Below, one piece after another: positions 7,563 to 13,325 of a DNA stretch of 14,996 nt (within the stretch, counting starts at the first letter, position 1; each line of letters begins with the position of its first letter). Origin of the DNA: Acidobacteriaceae bacterium. GTDB taxonomy: Bacteria > Acidobacteriota > Terriglobia > Terriglobales > Acidobacteriaceae. The notes below the pieces were generated by a model. That model did no database searches. It was not told the origin of the DNA and worked only from the letters and a program-made list of their open reading frames with translations. The DNA lies in assembly GCA_003164255.1 (NCBI GenBank), contig PLST01000147.1, forward strand, positions 1 through 14,996, given 5' to 3'. A program made the position numbers and the translations under genes.

Positions 7563-7629
7563 GCAAAAGCATAAATCCAGCAAGAAAAAATCTGCTAGGG
7601 GACGACCTGAAGAGGAGTAACCTGGCGGC

Positions 7630-7854
7630 ATGACAGACATGAGCGAACCAGCAAAGATTCGTCACGCGCTGGATGCGACTGCAGGGGTAATGAAAGTTGC
7701 GATATTGCTGAATGCAATGTCGGCGATCTTGTATCTCTGGAGGCGCGGCGCATCTGAACTTGTGATGGTTTGCATGTGGTCGGCCATTTTTATTCTCGCG
7801 TTGATCGTCTACCGCGTGCGCGAACGAAAATTAAGGGTGCTGGATCCAGACTGA
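7630..7854 (+). CDS. small two-helix membrane protein of unknown function
   Basis: 74 residues. Two hydrophobic segments at about 18-36 and 43-61 are followed by a basic tail RVRERKLRV, consistent with a short inner-membrane protein with both ends in the cytoplasm. GAGGAG at 7611-7616 lies upstream, at long spacing from the ATG at 7630; an alternative ATG at 7639 would remove three residues. No family recognised. It follows the DUF4386 gene on the same strand and may share its mRNA. Confidence 0.55.
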   Translation: MTDMSEPAKIRHALDATAGVMKVAILLNAMSAILYLWRRGASELVMVCMWSAIFILALIVYRVRERKLRVLDPD

Positions 7855-7900
7855 CTCACCATTTTCCGCAATTTCCCAGTCCCTGGTCCCTGCTTTTCTA

Positions 7901-7932
7901 GTTCCCTCGTTCCCTTGTTCCCTCGTTCCCTG
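7901..7932. repeat. 8-bp tandem repeat GTTCCCT(C/T/G), four units
   Basis: Four consecutive octamers read GTTCCCTC, GTTCCCTT, GTTCCCTC, GTTCCCTG. Degenerate related units AGTCCCTGGTCCCTG precede them at about 7879-7892. The array ends two bases before the stop codon of the DppB-type permease, in the 80-base gap between two convergent genes. Confidence 0.8.
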
Positions 7933-7934
7933 CC

Positions 7935-8867
7935 CTACCGCATCCTCGGATTGATCCACCGGTACACTACATCCGTCATCAGGTTAACCAGCACATACGT
8001 CAACCCGATCGACAGCAAACATCCCTGCACCAGCGCGTAGTCGCGGTTCGCAATCGAGTCCACCACCAGCCGTCCCAGCCCCGGCCAACTGAAGATCTTT
8101 TCCGTCACCACGGCGCCCGCCAGCAACACGCCAAACTGCAATCCGATCAGCGTAACAATCGGAACCAGCGCGTTGGGCAGCGCATGCCGGTACACCACGG
8201 CAGTCTCGCTCAACCCCTTGGCGCGAGCCGTGCGAATGTAATCCTGGCCCAGTTCTTCAAGCATCGCCGTTCGCACCATGCGCGTGAGAATCGCCGCAAG
8301 CGAAGCGCCCATCGCCACCGACGGCAAAACCAGGTAGCGCCAGTCAATCGAATTGGTCCCGCCCGCGTTCGCGCCCGACACCGGCAGCCACCCTAGCGCG
8401 ATTGAAAACACAAGAATCAGCACCGGCCCGAGAGCAATCACCGGAACCGACAAACCAAAAAGACTCACCACCGACAGCACCTGGTCAATCCAGCGACCGC
8501 GCTCCACCGCCGCCAGAATTCCAGCCGGAACCGCCAGCACCAGGGCCAGCACCAGCGCTGCAAGCGTGAGTGCAAGCGTATAGGGGTAGCGCATGGCGAT
8601 CAGGTGCGAAACAGAGTCGTGCAAACGGATGGAGTTGCCCAGGTCGCCGTGCAGCACGCCGCTCCAGTAGCCGATGTACTGCGTATGCAGTGGCAGGTCG
8701 AGCCCGAGCTGGTGGCGAAGCGCCCCAATGTCCGCCGGGGTCGCTCCCTCGCCCAGCATCATCTGGATCGGGTCGCCCGGCACCAGGTGGATGAGCAGAA
8801 ACACCAGCGAAACCACCAGCCAGACGACCGGAATGGTAAGCACAAGGCGTGTGAGGATCTGCTTCAT
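7935..8867 (-). CDS. peptide/nickel-type ABC transporter permease, DppB/OppB family
   Basis: 310 residues, the usual length for DppB. The N-terminal helix (9-28) is followed by the family mark HLVPGDPI (27-34), then RHQLGLDLPLHTQYIGYWSG (51-70) and HGDLGNSI (73-80). Further membrane segments lie at about 98-120, 133-158, 178-197, 235-255 and 281-300. The EAA loop is QDYIRTARAKGLSE followed by YRHALPN (208-232). With DppC it would form the pore of a peptide-type importer, but here it stands apart from the DppC-type gene at 4252-5121 and no ATPase gene is present. It lies 44 bases downstream of the polyphosphate kinase gene on the same strand. There is no Shine-Dalgarno sequence; a promoter-like pair lies just upstream at 8881-8908. 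Confidence 0.88.
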   Translation of the reverse strand: MKQILTRLVLTIPVVWLVVSLVFLLIHLVPGDPIQMMLGEGATPADIGALRHQLGLDLPLHTQYIGYWSGVLHGDLGNSIRLHDSVSHLIAMRYPYTLALTLAALVLALVLAVPAGILAAVERGRWIDQVLSVVSLFGLSVPVIALGPVLILVFSIALGWLPVSGANAGGTNSIDWRYLVLPSVAMGASLAAILTRMVRTAMLEELGQDYIRTARAKGLSETAVVYRHALPNALVPIVTLIGLQFGVLLAGAVVTEKIFSWPGLGRLVVDSIANRDYALVQGCLLSIGLTYVLVNLMTDVVYRWINPRMR

Positions 8868-8880
8868 AGGCTGAAGTCAG

Positions 8881-8908
8881 ATTACAGCCCACGCCCGTCT
8901 GCCGTCAG
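8881..8908 (-). promoter_or_regulatory. putative promoter of the DppB-type permease gene
   Basis: On the minus strand -35 CTGACG (4 of 6, 8903-8908), a 16-base spacer and -10 TGTAAT (5 of 6, 8881-8886). The -10 ends 13 bases before the ATG, so the leader would be only about six bases. It implies the permease can be transcribed apart from the upstream polyphosphate kinase gene. Confidence 0.4.
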
Positions 8909-8911
8909 GCG

Positions 8912-9862
8912 CTACCTGTAAACCACCGGAATAAAATGCTGCTCCTGGTAAGGTGGCCGCACATACTCGGCTTTCACGATCGGCGGCAGTTCCAGCGGCT
9001 CCGGCGTCAAATCTTTGTATGGAATCTTCGACAGCAGATGACGAATTACGTTCAGCCTCGCGGCCTTCTTGTCCTCGGCATTCACCACAAACCACGGCGC
9101 CTGCTTGTGGTCGGTGTGGTTGAACATTTCATCCTTCGCGCGCGAGTAATCCGCCCAGTGCTTGCGCGACTCCAGATCCATCGGGCTGATCTTCCACCGC
9201 TTCGTGGGCCTGTTCATCCTGTCCTGAAAGCGCCGCTCCTGCTCCGCATCGCTCACGCTGAACCAGTACTTGATCAGCACAATCCCCGACCGCACCAGCA
9301 TCCGCTCATACTCCGGGCACGTCAGCAAAAACTCCTGGTACTGGGCATCCGTGCAGAAGCTCATCACCCGCTCCACGCCCGCGCGGTTATACCAACTCCG
9401 GTCGAACAGCACCATCTCGCCCGCCCCCGGCAAATGCGGAACGTACCGCTGAAAATACCACTGCGTCTTCTCGCGCTCCGTCGGCGTGCCCAGCGCCACC
9501 ACTTTGCAGATGCGCGGATTCAGCGACTCCGTAATCCGCTTGATCGCCCCGCCCTTCCCCGCCGCGTCCCGCCCTTCAAAAAGCACCACCACCTTCAGGT
9601 GCTCGTGCTTGATCCACTCCTGCAGCTTCACCAGTTCAATCTGCAGCCGGCGCAATTCCTTCTCGTAGTCGCAGTCCTTGCCGATCCGCATGGTTGGAAT
9701 TTCCCCAGGATGCGCGGGCTTGAATGCCTGCTCTTTGCCGTTCGCCCGCCCCGTGCCGTTAGTCAGTCCCTTGCCGTTCTCCAGCGCGACCTTACCGGCG
9801 GCCTTCCCGTTCGCTCCCGTCGAGCCGTTCGCCTTGCTCTTCTCTTTTTCTTTCTTCCCCAT
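8912..9862 (-). CDS. ppk2: polyphosphate kinase 2 family protein
   Basis: 316 residues. PPK2 uses polyphosphate to phosphorylate nucleotides in the cytoplasm. The Walker A loop is FEGRDAAGKGGAIKR (95-109, Lys103), Walker B is VLFDRSWYNRAG (151-162, Asp154-Arg155), and the lid region follows with SDAEQERRFQDR (204-215). The segment up to KISPMDLESRKHWADYSRAKD (224-244) is typical of PPK2. Whether it prefers ADP or GDP (class I) or AMP cannot be decided by eye. Residues 1-48 are an unusual Lys/Gly/Asn-rich tail with many NG dipeptides, probably disordered. GGGGGAG at 9867-9873 is a good ribosome-binding site four bases from the ATG. The upstream gap of 431 bases separates it from the CorC-like gene. 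Confidence 0.92.
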   Translation of the reverse strand: MGKKEKEKSKANGSTGANGKAAGKVALENGKGLTNGTGRANGKEQAFKPAHPGEIPTMRIGKDCDYEKELRRLQIELVKLQEWIKHEHLKVVVLFEGRDAAGKGGAIKRITESLNPRICKVVALGTPTEREKTQWYFQRYVPHLPGAGEMVLFDRSWYNRAGVERVMSFCTDAQYQEFLLTCPEYERMLVRSGIVLIKYWFSVSDAEQERRFQDRMNRPTKRWKISPMDLESRKHWADYSRAKDEMFNHTDHKQAPWFVVNAEDKKAARLNVIRHLLSKIPYKDLTPEPLELPPIVKAEYVRPPYQEQHFIPVVYR

Positions 9863-10293
9863 CGGTCTCCCCCAATTTGGTCGGCAACATCCTTGCGCAG
9901 GCGCACATCCGTTCAGCGGGGCGAAAACGCAGAACCGCGCCCCTCTATCAACTTGATCGGTAGGATTCAGATTTTAATTACGCCGAAATCAACAGCTTTC
10001 AGCTTCACCAACAAAATTTTGCCTTGTTCGGGTTCAAATCAGGGTTGCCATTCTCTCAACTTGGCAACGCAGACATGTCGCTGGGACCCCTGAATTTGAA
10101 GCTTGTCGCACAAGAATACCTGATTTTCTCTAAAATTCCAGTCATTTTTTGCGGGATTTTTCCCGCTCATCCCGGATATAAATTGTCCCGCGCCGTGCTG
10201 CTCTTCACCGCCGCTTCCCGGTTCGGCTCCATCCATGTTTCCTCGGTCGCCGCCGCCACGCCGCCCCACCCGCACGCCGTCGGGAATCGAAAA
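9863..10293. other. 431-base intergenic region upstream of ppk2, AT-richer, with hairpins
   Basis: No convincing gene here. The part from about 9960 to 10175 is clearly AT-richer than the rest of the window and holds CAAAATTTTG (10012-10021, perfect palindrome), the hairpin GTTGCCA/TGGCAAC (10044-10068) and the hairpin GCGGGA-TTTT-TCCCGC (10151-10166). It may be a promoter and long 5' leader for ppk2, or a small RNA. I could not fix a strong -35/-10 pair. The part from 10180 to 10293 is GC-rich and featureless. Confidence 0.4.
10151..10166. repeat. hairpin GCGGGA-TTTT-TCCCGC
   Basis: A perfect 6-bp stem with a 4-base loop. TTTTTT lies on its left (10145-10150), so no U-tract would follow it when read from either strand; it is therefore not a standard terminator. 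Two more TCCCG blocks follow within 30 bases (10170-10174 and 10186-10190). Confidence 0.4.
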
Positions 10294-11805
10294 TCAGGAA
10301 TCACCCTTCGCCGAGGCCCCTTCTTCCACCTGCTCCACGCGAATCCGCGCAATGCGCCGATGATCCATCTCCACCACAGTCAGCTTGCGGCCATCATAGA
10401 TAATCGATTCGCCCGGATGAGGCAGATGGCCAAGCCGCACCAGCAGAAAGCCCGCCAGCGTTTCAACCCCACCATCGCGCGGCAGGCTCCACTGCATCTG
10501 CGTCTCCAGATCGCGCAGGTTCACACCGCCATCCATCAATAACGCTCCCGACGCGGTCGTCAGCAGCGGAACCGAAGGCGAGTCGAACTCATCGTCCAGC
10601 TCCCCGGTCAGCTGCTCGATTGCATCCTCGGCCGTTACCAATCCCACCACGGAGCCAAACTCGTCCACCACAACCGCCATGTGTCTGCGCCGCTGCTTGA
10701 AGTCGGTGATCAGGTCGAGAACCGATTTTGTTTCAGGAACCACCAGCACGTCGCGCATCACCTGGCGCAAGCGAAGTTCAACAAACGGCGTAATCATGCT
10801 GGACCTCGCCAACTCCGTTGCTTCAGGCCGCGCGCTTGCAGAAACACTTTCCTCCGGAAACAACTCCCCGCTTACATCAAAGGGTGCCACCGGTCCCTCG
10901 CCCGTGGGGACCGGGGAATGAAGAGCCCTTGAAGTACTGGCTCCCGGTGCCGTCTCCGATGCCGAACGGAAAAAAATGAGCCGTGCCAGATCGCGCGCAT
11001 AAACCACGCCCACAATGTGCTCCGGACCGCGGCTCTCGTCGTACACCGGAACGCGCGATCGGTGACGCGCGATCACCAGGGCACTGGCTTCCTCAAGCAG
11101 CATGTCAGAGGGCAGCGAGAAAATCTTCTGGCGCGGCGTCATGATCTCGCGTATCGATACATCGTCCAGCTCAAGAGCGCGATGGATGAGCGTCTCCTGG
11201 AATTTGGGCAACAGGCCCATGCGCCGGGCCGCGGTGGCAATCAGCTTCAACTCCTCTGAGGAGTGCACGCTCGATCGCTCGGTCATCGGCACATCGAATG
11301 CGCGCAGCACTCCTGCAGCCGATACCTTCAGCAGGCGTACGGCGGGCCGGGCCAGCGCCATGAACACCAGCATTGGTGGTGCCACAGCCACCGCCAGCGC
11401 TTCAGCTCGGCGCAGCGCAAGGGCCTTGGGCACCAGCTCGCCCACCACCACATGGAAGTACGTAATCAGGGCAAAACCCAGCGTGACGGCCGCGATATGC
11501 CCATAAATAGCCGAGTACGGCAGCGGGCCGAGCCAGCCCGCAACCACGGCGGCAGCCAGCGGCTCGCCCAGCCAGCCAAGCGCCAGCGAACACAGCGTTA
11601 CGCCCAGCTGGACCGCGGGCAAAAGCTCGTCGAGTCCGTGCTGCAGGCGGCGTACCGCGCGCGCTCCCGGCAAGTTGGCCGAGAGCATCTGCTCAACTCT
11701 CGTCGCGCGGATCGACACCAGTGCGAACTCTGCAGCCACAAAGAAGGCGTTGGCCAGGATCAGCATGGCCACGGCGACGGTCTGGAGCAGCGAAAGGCCT
11801 TGCAT
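10294..11805 (-). CDS. CorC/HlyC-type membrane protein (DUF21/CNNM + CBS pair + CorC_HlyC)
   Basis: 503 residues from the ATG at 11803-11805, chosen because the family begins right before the first membrane helix (MQGLSLLQTVAVAMLILANA); the 77 in-frame residues upstream look non-coding. The DUF21 membrane domain covers 1-170, with FFVAAEFALVSIR (21-33) and VVVGELVPKALALR (119-132). CBS1 covers about 215-275 (REIMTPRQKIFSL, RVPVYDE, IVGVVYARDLARL) and CBS2 about 345-400 (RRRHMAVVVDEFGSVVGLVT). The C-terminal CorC_HlyC domain spans about 415-490. Such proteins are tied to Mg or Co efflux or homeostasis. The linker between the CBS repeats (about 280-340) is unusually long and contains a repeated palindromic element at 297-308. 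No Shine-Dalgarno sequence; a promoter at 11815-11843 would give an almost leaderless mRNA. Confidence 0.85.
   Translation of the reverse strand: MQGLSLLQTVAVAMLILANAFFVAAEFALVSIRATRVEQMLSANLPGARAVRRLQHGLDELLPAVQLGVTLCSLALGWLGEPLAAAVVAGWLGPLPYSAIYGHIAAVTLGFALITYFHVVVGELVPKALALRRAEALAVAVAPPMLVFMALARPAVRLLKVSAAGVLRAFDVPMTERSSVHSSEELKLIATAARRMGLLPKFQETLIHRALELDDVSIREIMTPRQKIFSLPSDMLLEEASALVIARHRSRVPVYDESRGPEHIVGVVYARDLARLIFFRSASETAPGASTSRALHSPVPTGEGPVAPFDVSGELFPEESVSASARPEATELARSSMITPFVELRLRQVMRDVLVVPETKSVLDLITDFKQRRRHMAVVVDEFGSVVGLVTAEDAIEQLTGELDDEFDSPSVPLLTTASGALLMDGGVNLRDLETQMQWSLPRDGGVETLAGFLLVRLGHLPHPGESIIYDGRKLTVVEMDHRRIARIRVEQVEEGASAKGDS
10882..10917. repeat. 36-bp palindromic element, copy 2 (in frame inside the CorC-like gene)
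   Basis: CCGGTCCC (10890-10897) and GGGACCGG (10907-10914) flank the loop TCGCCCGTG. The 36 bases align without gaps to 5613-5648 with six mismatches; three are in the loop, and two form a compensatory change (T5622-A5644 becomes C10891-G10913). Here it encodes exactly 12 codons of the host protein (SPVPTGEGPVAP, residues 297-308) in the inter-CBS linker. Confidence 0.7.
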
Positions 11806-11814
11806 CTGCGTCAG

Positions 11815-11843
11815 AGCATAGCACTTCAGCTGAACCCGGTCAG
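11815..11843 (-). promoter_or_regulatory. putative promoter of the CorC-like gene
   Basis: On the minus strand -35 CTGACC (4 of 6, 11838-11843), a 17-base spacer and -10 TATGCT (4 of 6, 11815-11820). The -10 ends nine bases before the chosen ATG, giving a leader of about two or three bases. This also supports the ATG at 11805 over the longer reading frame. Confidence 0.4.
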
Positions 11844-11933
11844 CCCGCCGCTTACTCTTGTTCGGGCAGCGGGTCCGGCTCGCGAAGAATTTGCTGGAAC
11901 CCGGCCCGGCGCCACTGCGTAACATATTGGGTG

Positions 11934-11969
11934 TGTCCGCGTTCGCACAGCCCTGTTCGAAAGTGGACA
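11934..11969 (+). promoter_or_regulatory. tandem TGTCCG/CGGACA-like sites upstream of the DUF4097 gene
   Basis: Two imperfect 16-bp palindromes, TGTCCGCGTTCGCACA (11934-11949) and TGTTCGAAAGTGGACA (11954-11969), are offset by exactly 20 bp. They end about 115 bases before the start codon of the DUF4097 gene. Similar sites with the same 20-bp offset and orientation lie upstream of the ADOP gene (13166-13201). Confidence 0.45.
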
Positions 11970-12084
11970 CCAAGGGCGAGCCGCTCCACCCTGCTCGCTC
12001 CGCGTCCCGGCTGGATTCATTGAACTTAACCTTCAACCGGCTTTGGCTTCAGGAGTGCAGCTAAAGATTCTGGAGAGGAATACC

Positions 12085-12927
12085 ATGAACCGTCTTCTCG
12101 TTGGAACAGCATTGCTCGCAGGTGCAGCAGCTCTCGCAGCCGCGCCCGTCTACGCCTCCGAAGCCACCTTCGAGCGCAACCTCAACCTGAACGGAAAAGT
12201 CGAGCTTTCCGTGGCCACTGGCGCGGGTTACATCCATATCACCCACGGCGCCGACCGCCAGATTCACATCTTCGGACGGGTCAAGTCCGGCTGGGGCGCC
12301 GACGAGAGTCAGGTTAAGCAAATCGCCGACAATCCGCCCATCGAGCAGACCGGAAACATCGTGCGCATTGGCGCGCGCCATGAAAACCTGCACAACATCA
12401 GCATCGATTATGAGATTCAGGCGCCCGCTGACGCTTACTTGAACGCCGCCTCTGGCTCCGGCGATGTCAGCGACGACGGCGTCGGCGAAAACGCCAAGCT
12501 CAGCACCGGCTCCGGCAATATCCATGCCACCGGGCTCCATGGCGGCTTCAGCATCGATACCGGCTCGGGCAGCATCTACGCTGAGCAGATTGGTGACGGC
12601 GACGTGAAGGCCGAGACCGGTTCCGGCTCTGTCGAGTTGCGCAATCTGCATGGCGCACTCAAAGCGCAAACCGGATCGGGCAGCATCAAGGTTGGCGGAA
12701 CGCCGTCAGAGACGTGGAAGATTGGGACAGGCTCAGGCAGCGTGGAGATCTGGACCGGCAACGCCCCATTCACACTCGATGCTGAAACCGGCTCGGGAGG
12801 AGTCCATTCCGATCGCGAAATGACCACCATGGGCACCGAGGATCACCATCACATCTCGGGCAAGGTCGGCGGCGGCGGCCCCACCGTACGCATTGAAACC
12901 GGCTCCGGCAGCATTCGCATCCACTAG
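12085..12927 (+). CDS. secreted DUF4097-type beta-helix (putative adhesin) protein
   Basis: 280 residues from the ATG at 12085, supported by GGAGAGG (12072-12078) and by a signal peptide directly after it (hydrophobic 4-21, cleavage near VYA-SEA at 24). In-frame codons upstream to 12043 lack support. The mature protein carries TGSGS-type repeats at 45, 123, 141, 159, 178, 196, 215, 235 and 272, mostly 18-20 residues apart, as in DUF4097 proteins that form a right-handed parallel beta-helix. The last repeat ends at the C-terminus (GSGSIRIH). A His cluster (DHHHIS, 253-258) interrupts the regular spacing. The likely location is the periplasm or cell surface; the function is unknown. It is divergent from the CorC-like gene (279 bases between starts), with tandem operator-like sites in between. 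Confidence 0.85.
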   Translation: MNRLLVGTALLAGAAALAAAPVYASEATFERNLNLNGKVELSVATGAGYIHITHGADRQIHIFGRVKSGWGADESQVKQIADNPPIEQTGNIVRIGARHENLHNISIDYEIQAPADAYLNAASGSGDVSDDGVGENAKLSTGSGNIHATGLHGGFSIDTGSGSIYAEQIGDGDVKAETGSGSVELRNLHGALKAQTGSGSIKVGGTPSETWKIGTGSGSVEIWTGNAPFTLDAETGSGGVHSDREMTTMGTEDHHHISGKVGGGGPTVRIETGSGSIRIH

Positions 12928-12930
12928 TTT

Positions 12931-13053
12931 GTATTTCTCACAGGTCGCAGAAAATCGTAGCGTCTCTGGATCGGCTGTCCTGAGGGCCCTCCGGCCCTCA
13001 GAAGCCCCACCAGACCTGGAATTCTGATTTGTTGCGCAGTGGGTGAGAAATGC
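12931..13053. repeat. near-palindromic element of about 123 bp with central hairpin
   Basis: Outer inverted repeat ATTTCTCAC (12933-12941) / GTGAGAAAT (13043-13051). Central perfect hairpin CTGAGGGCC (12980-12988) / GGCCCTCAG (12993-13001) with a 4-base loop. When the right half is reverse-complemented, further short blocks match in order (CGCA, AAATC, TCTGG, GGCT). The outer and inner repeats are nearly concentric. It begins four bases after the DUF4097 stop codon. It could be a MITE-like or REP-like element, or a long-hairpin RNA end. Confidence 0.5.
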
Positions 13054-13165
13054 GGGCTAGCAGGTCGCGGAGAGCCCATCGGCGAATGCGATTGCGGCAC
13101 CAGTAAACTCGACCTTGATACAAGGCGCGCAGGAAAGGGAGTTTCTTCACCAGGCCGGGTGGCGC

Positions 13166-13201
13166 CGTTCGAATTCGGACAGTCAAAATCAGTTTCGGAC
13201 A
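13166..13201 (+). promoter_or_regulatory. tandem CGGACA half-sites upstream of the ADOP gene
   Basis: CGTTCGAATTCGGACA (13166-13181) is an imperfect palindrome. TTCGGACA recurs exactly 20 bp later (13194-13201), this time with no recognisable left half. The array ends about 125 bases before the ADOP start codon. Sequence, offset and orientation resemble the sites at 11934-11969. Confidence 0.45.
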
Positions 13202-13278
13202 GACCTCGCATCAGGCAAAAGAGTCACCTCGACACATTACCCGCAAAATCAGGTACTTACCGTTCCGGCGATTGGCAG

Positions 13279-13288
13279 AGCACGTGCT
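13279..13288. promoter_or_regulatory. perfect 10-bp palindrome AGCACGTGCT before the ADOP gene
   Basis: AGCACGTGCT lies 37 bases before the start codon, next to a -10-like TATTTT (13289-13294). It could be an operator close to the transcription start; short palindromes also occur by chance. Confidence 0.25.
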
Positions 13289-13325
13289 ATTTTCAGAGCA
13301 TCCAGCAGTGTGCCTGGAGGAACCC

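Larger units (their letters stand above)
12928..13325. other. 398-base intergenic region before the ADOP gene
   Basis: No gene I can support. It holds a near-palindromic element (12931-13053), operator-like half-sites (13166-13201) and a 10-bp palindrome (13279-13288). A minus-strand frame at 12998-13186 (62 codons, TTG start, Arg- and Trp-rich) has no ribosome-binding site and overlaps the palindromic element; I treat it as unproven or a relic. Confidence 0.5.

Noticed and set aside
10030..10050. GGTTCAAATC resembling a tRNA T-loop
   Set aside because: The flanking bases do not pair as a T-stem and no acceptor, D-arm or anticodon arm is found around it.
8936..10093. Long plus-strand open frame of 385 codons opposite ppk2
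   Set aside because: It is antisense to a clear PPK2 with all motifs, has a composition forced by the C-rich wobble positions (many Arg, His, Pro, Leu), and no ribosome-binding site or family pattern.
10151..10166. Hairpin GCGGGA-TTTT-TCCCGC as a terminator of the CorC-like gene
   Set aside because: Read on the minus strand it is followed by AAAAAA rather than T; on the plus strand the T-run precedes the stem.
11806..12036. 77-residue N-terminal extension of the CorC-like protein
   Set aside because: The family begins at the first membrane helix; the extension contains the operator-like sites, has no domain, and a promoter-like pair at 11815-11843 lies inside it.
12085..12927. TGSGS DNA repeats as a CRISPR or satellite array
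   Set aside because: The period is 18-20 codons and the repeats are conserved at the protein level as rungs of a DUF4097 beta-helix, so they are part of the gene.
12998..13186. Minus-strand frame of 62 codons, Arg/Trp-rich, in the gap before the ADOP gene
   Set aside because: TTG start without ribosome-binding site, overlaps the palindromic element and the operator-like sites; it could be a relic but I cannot support it as a gene.
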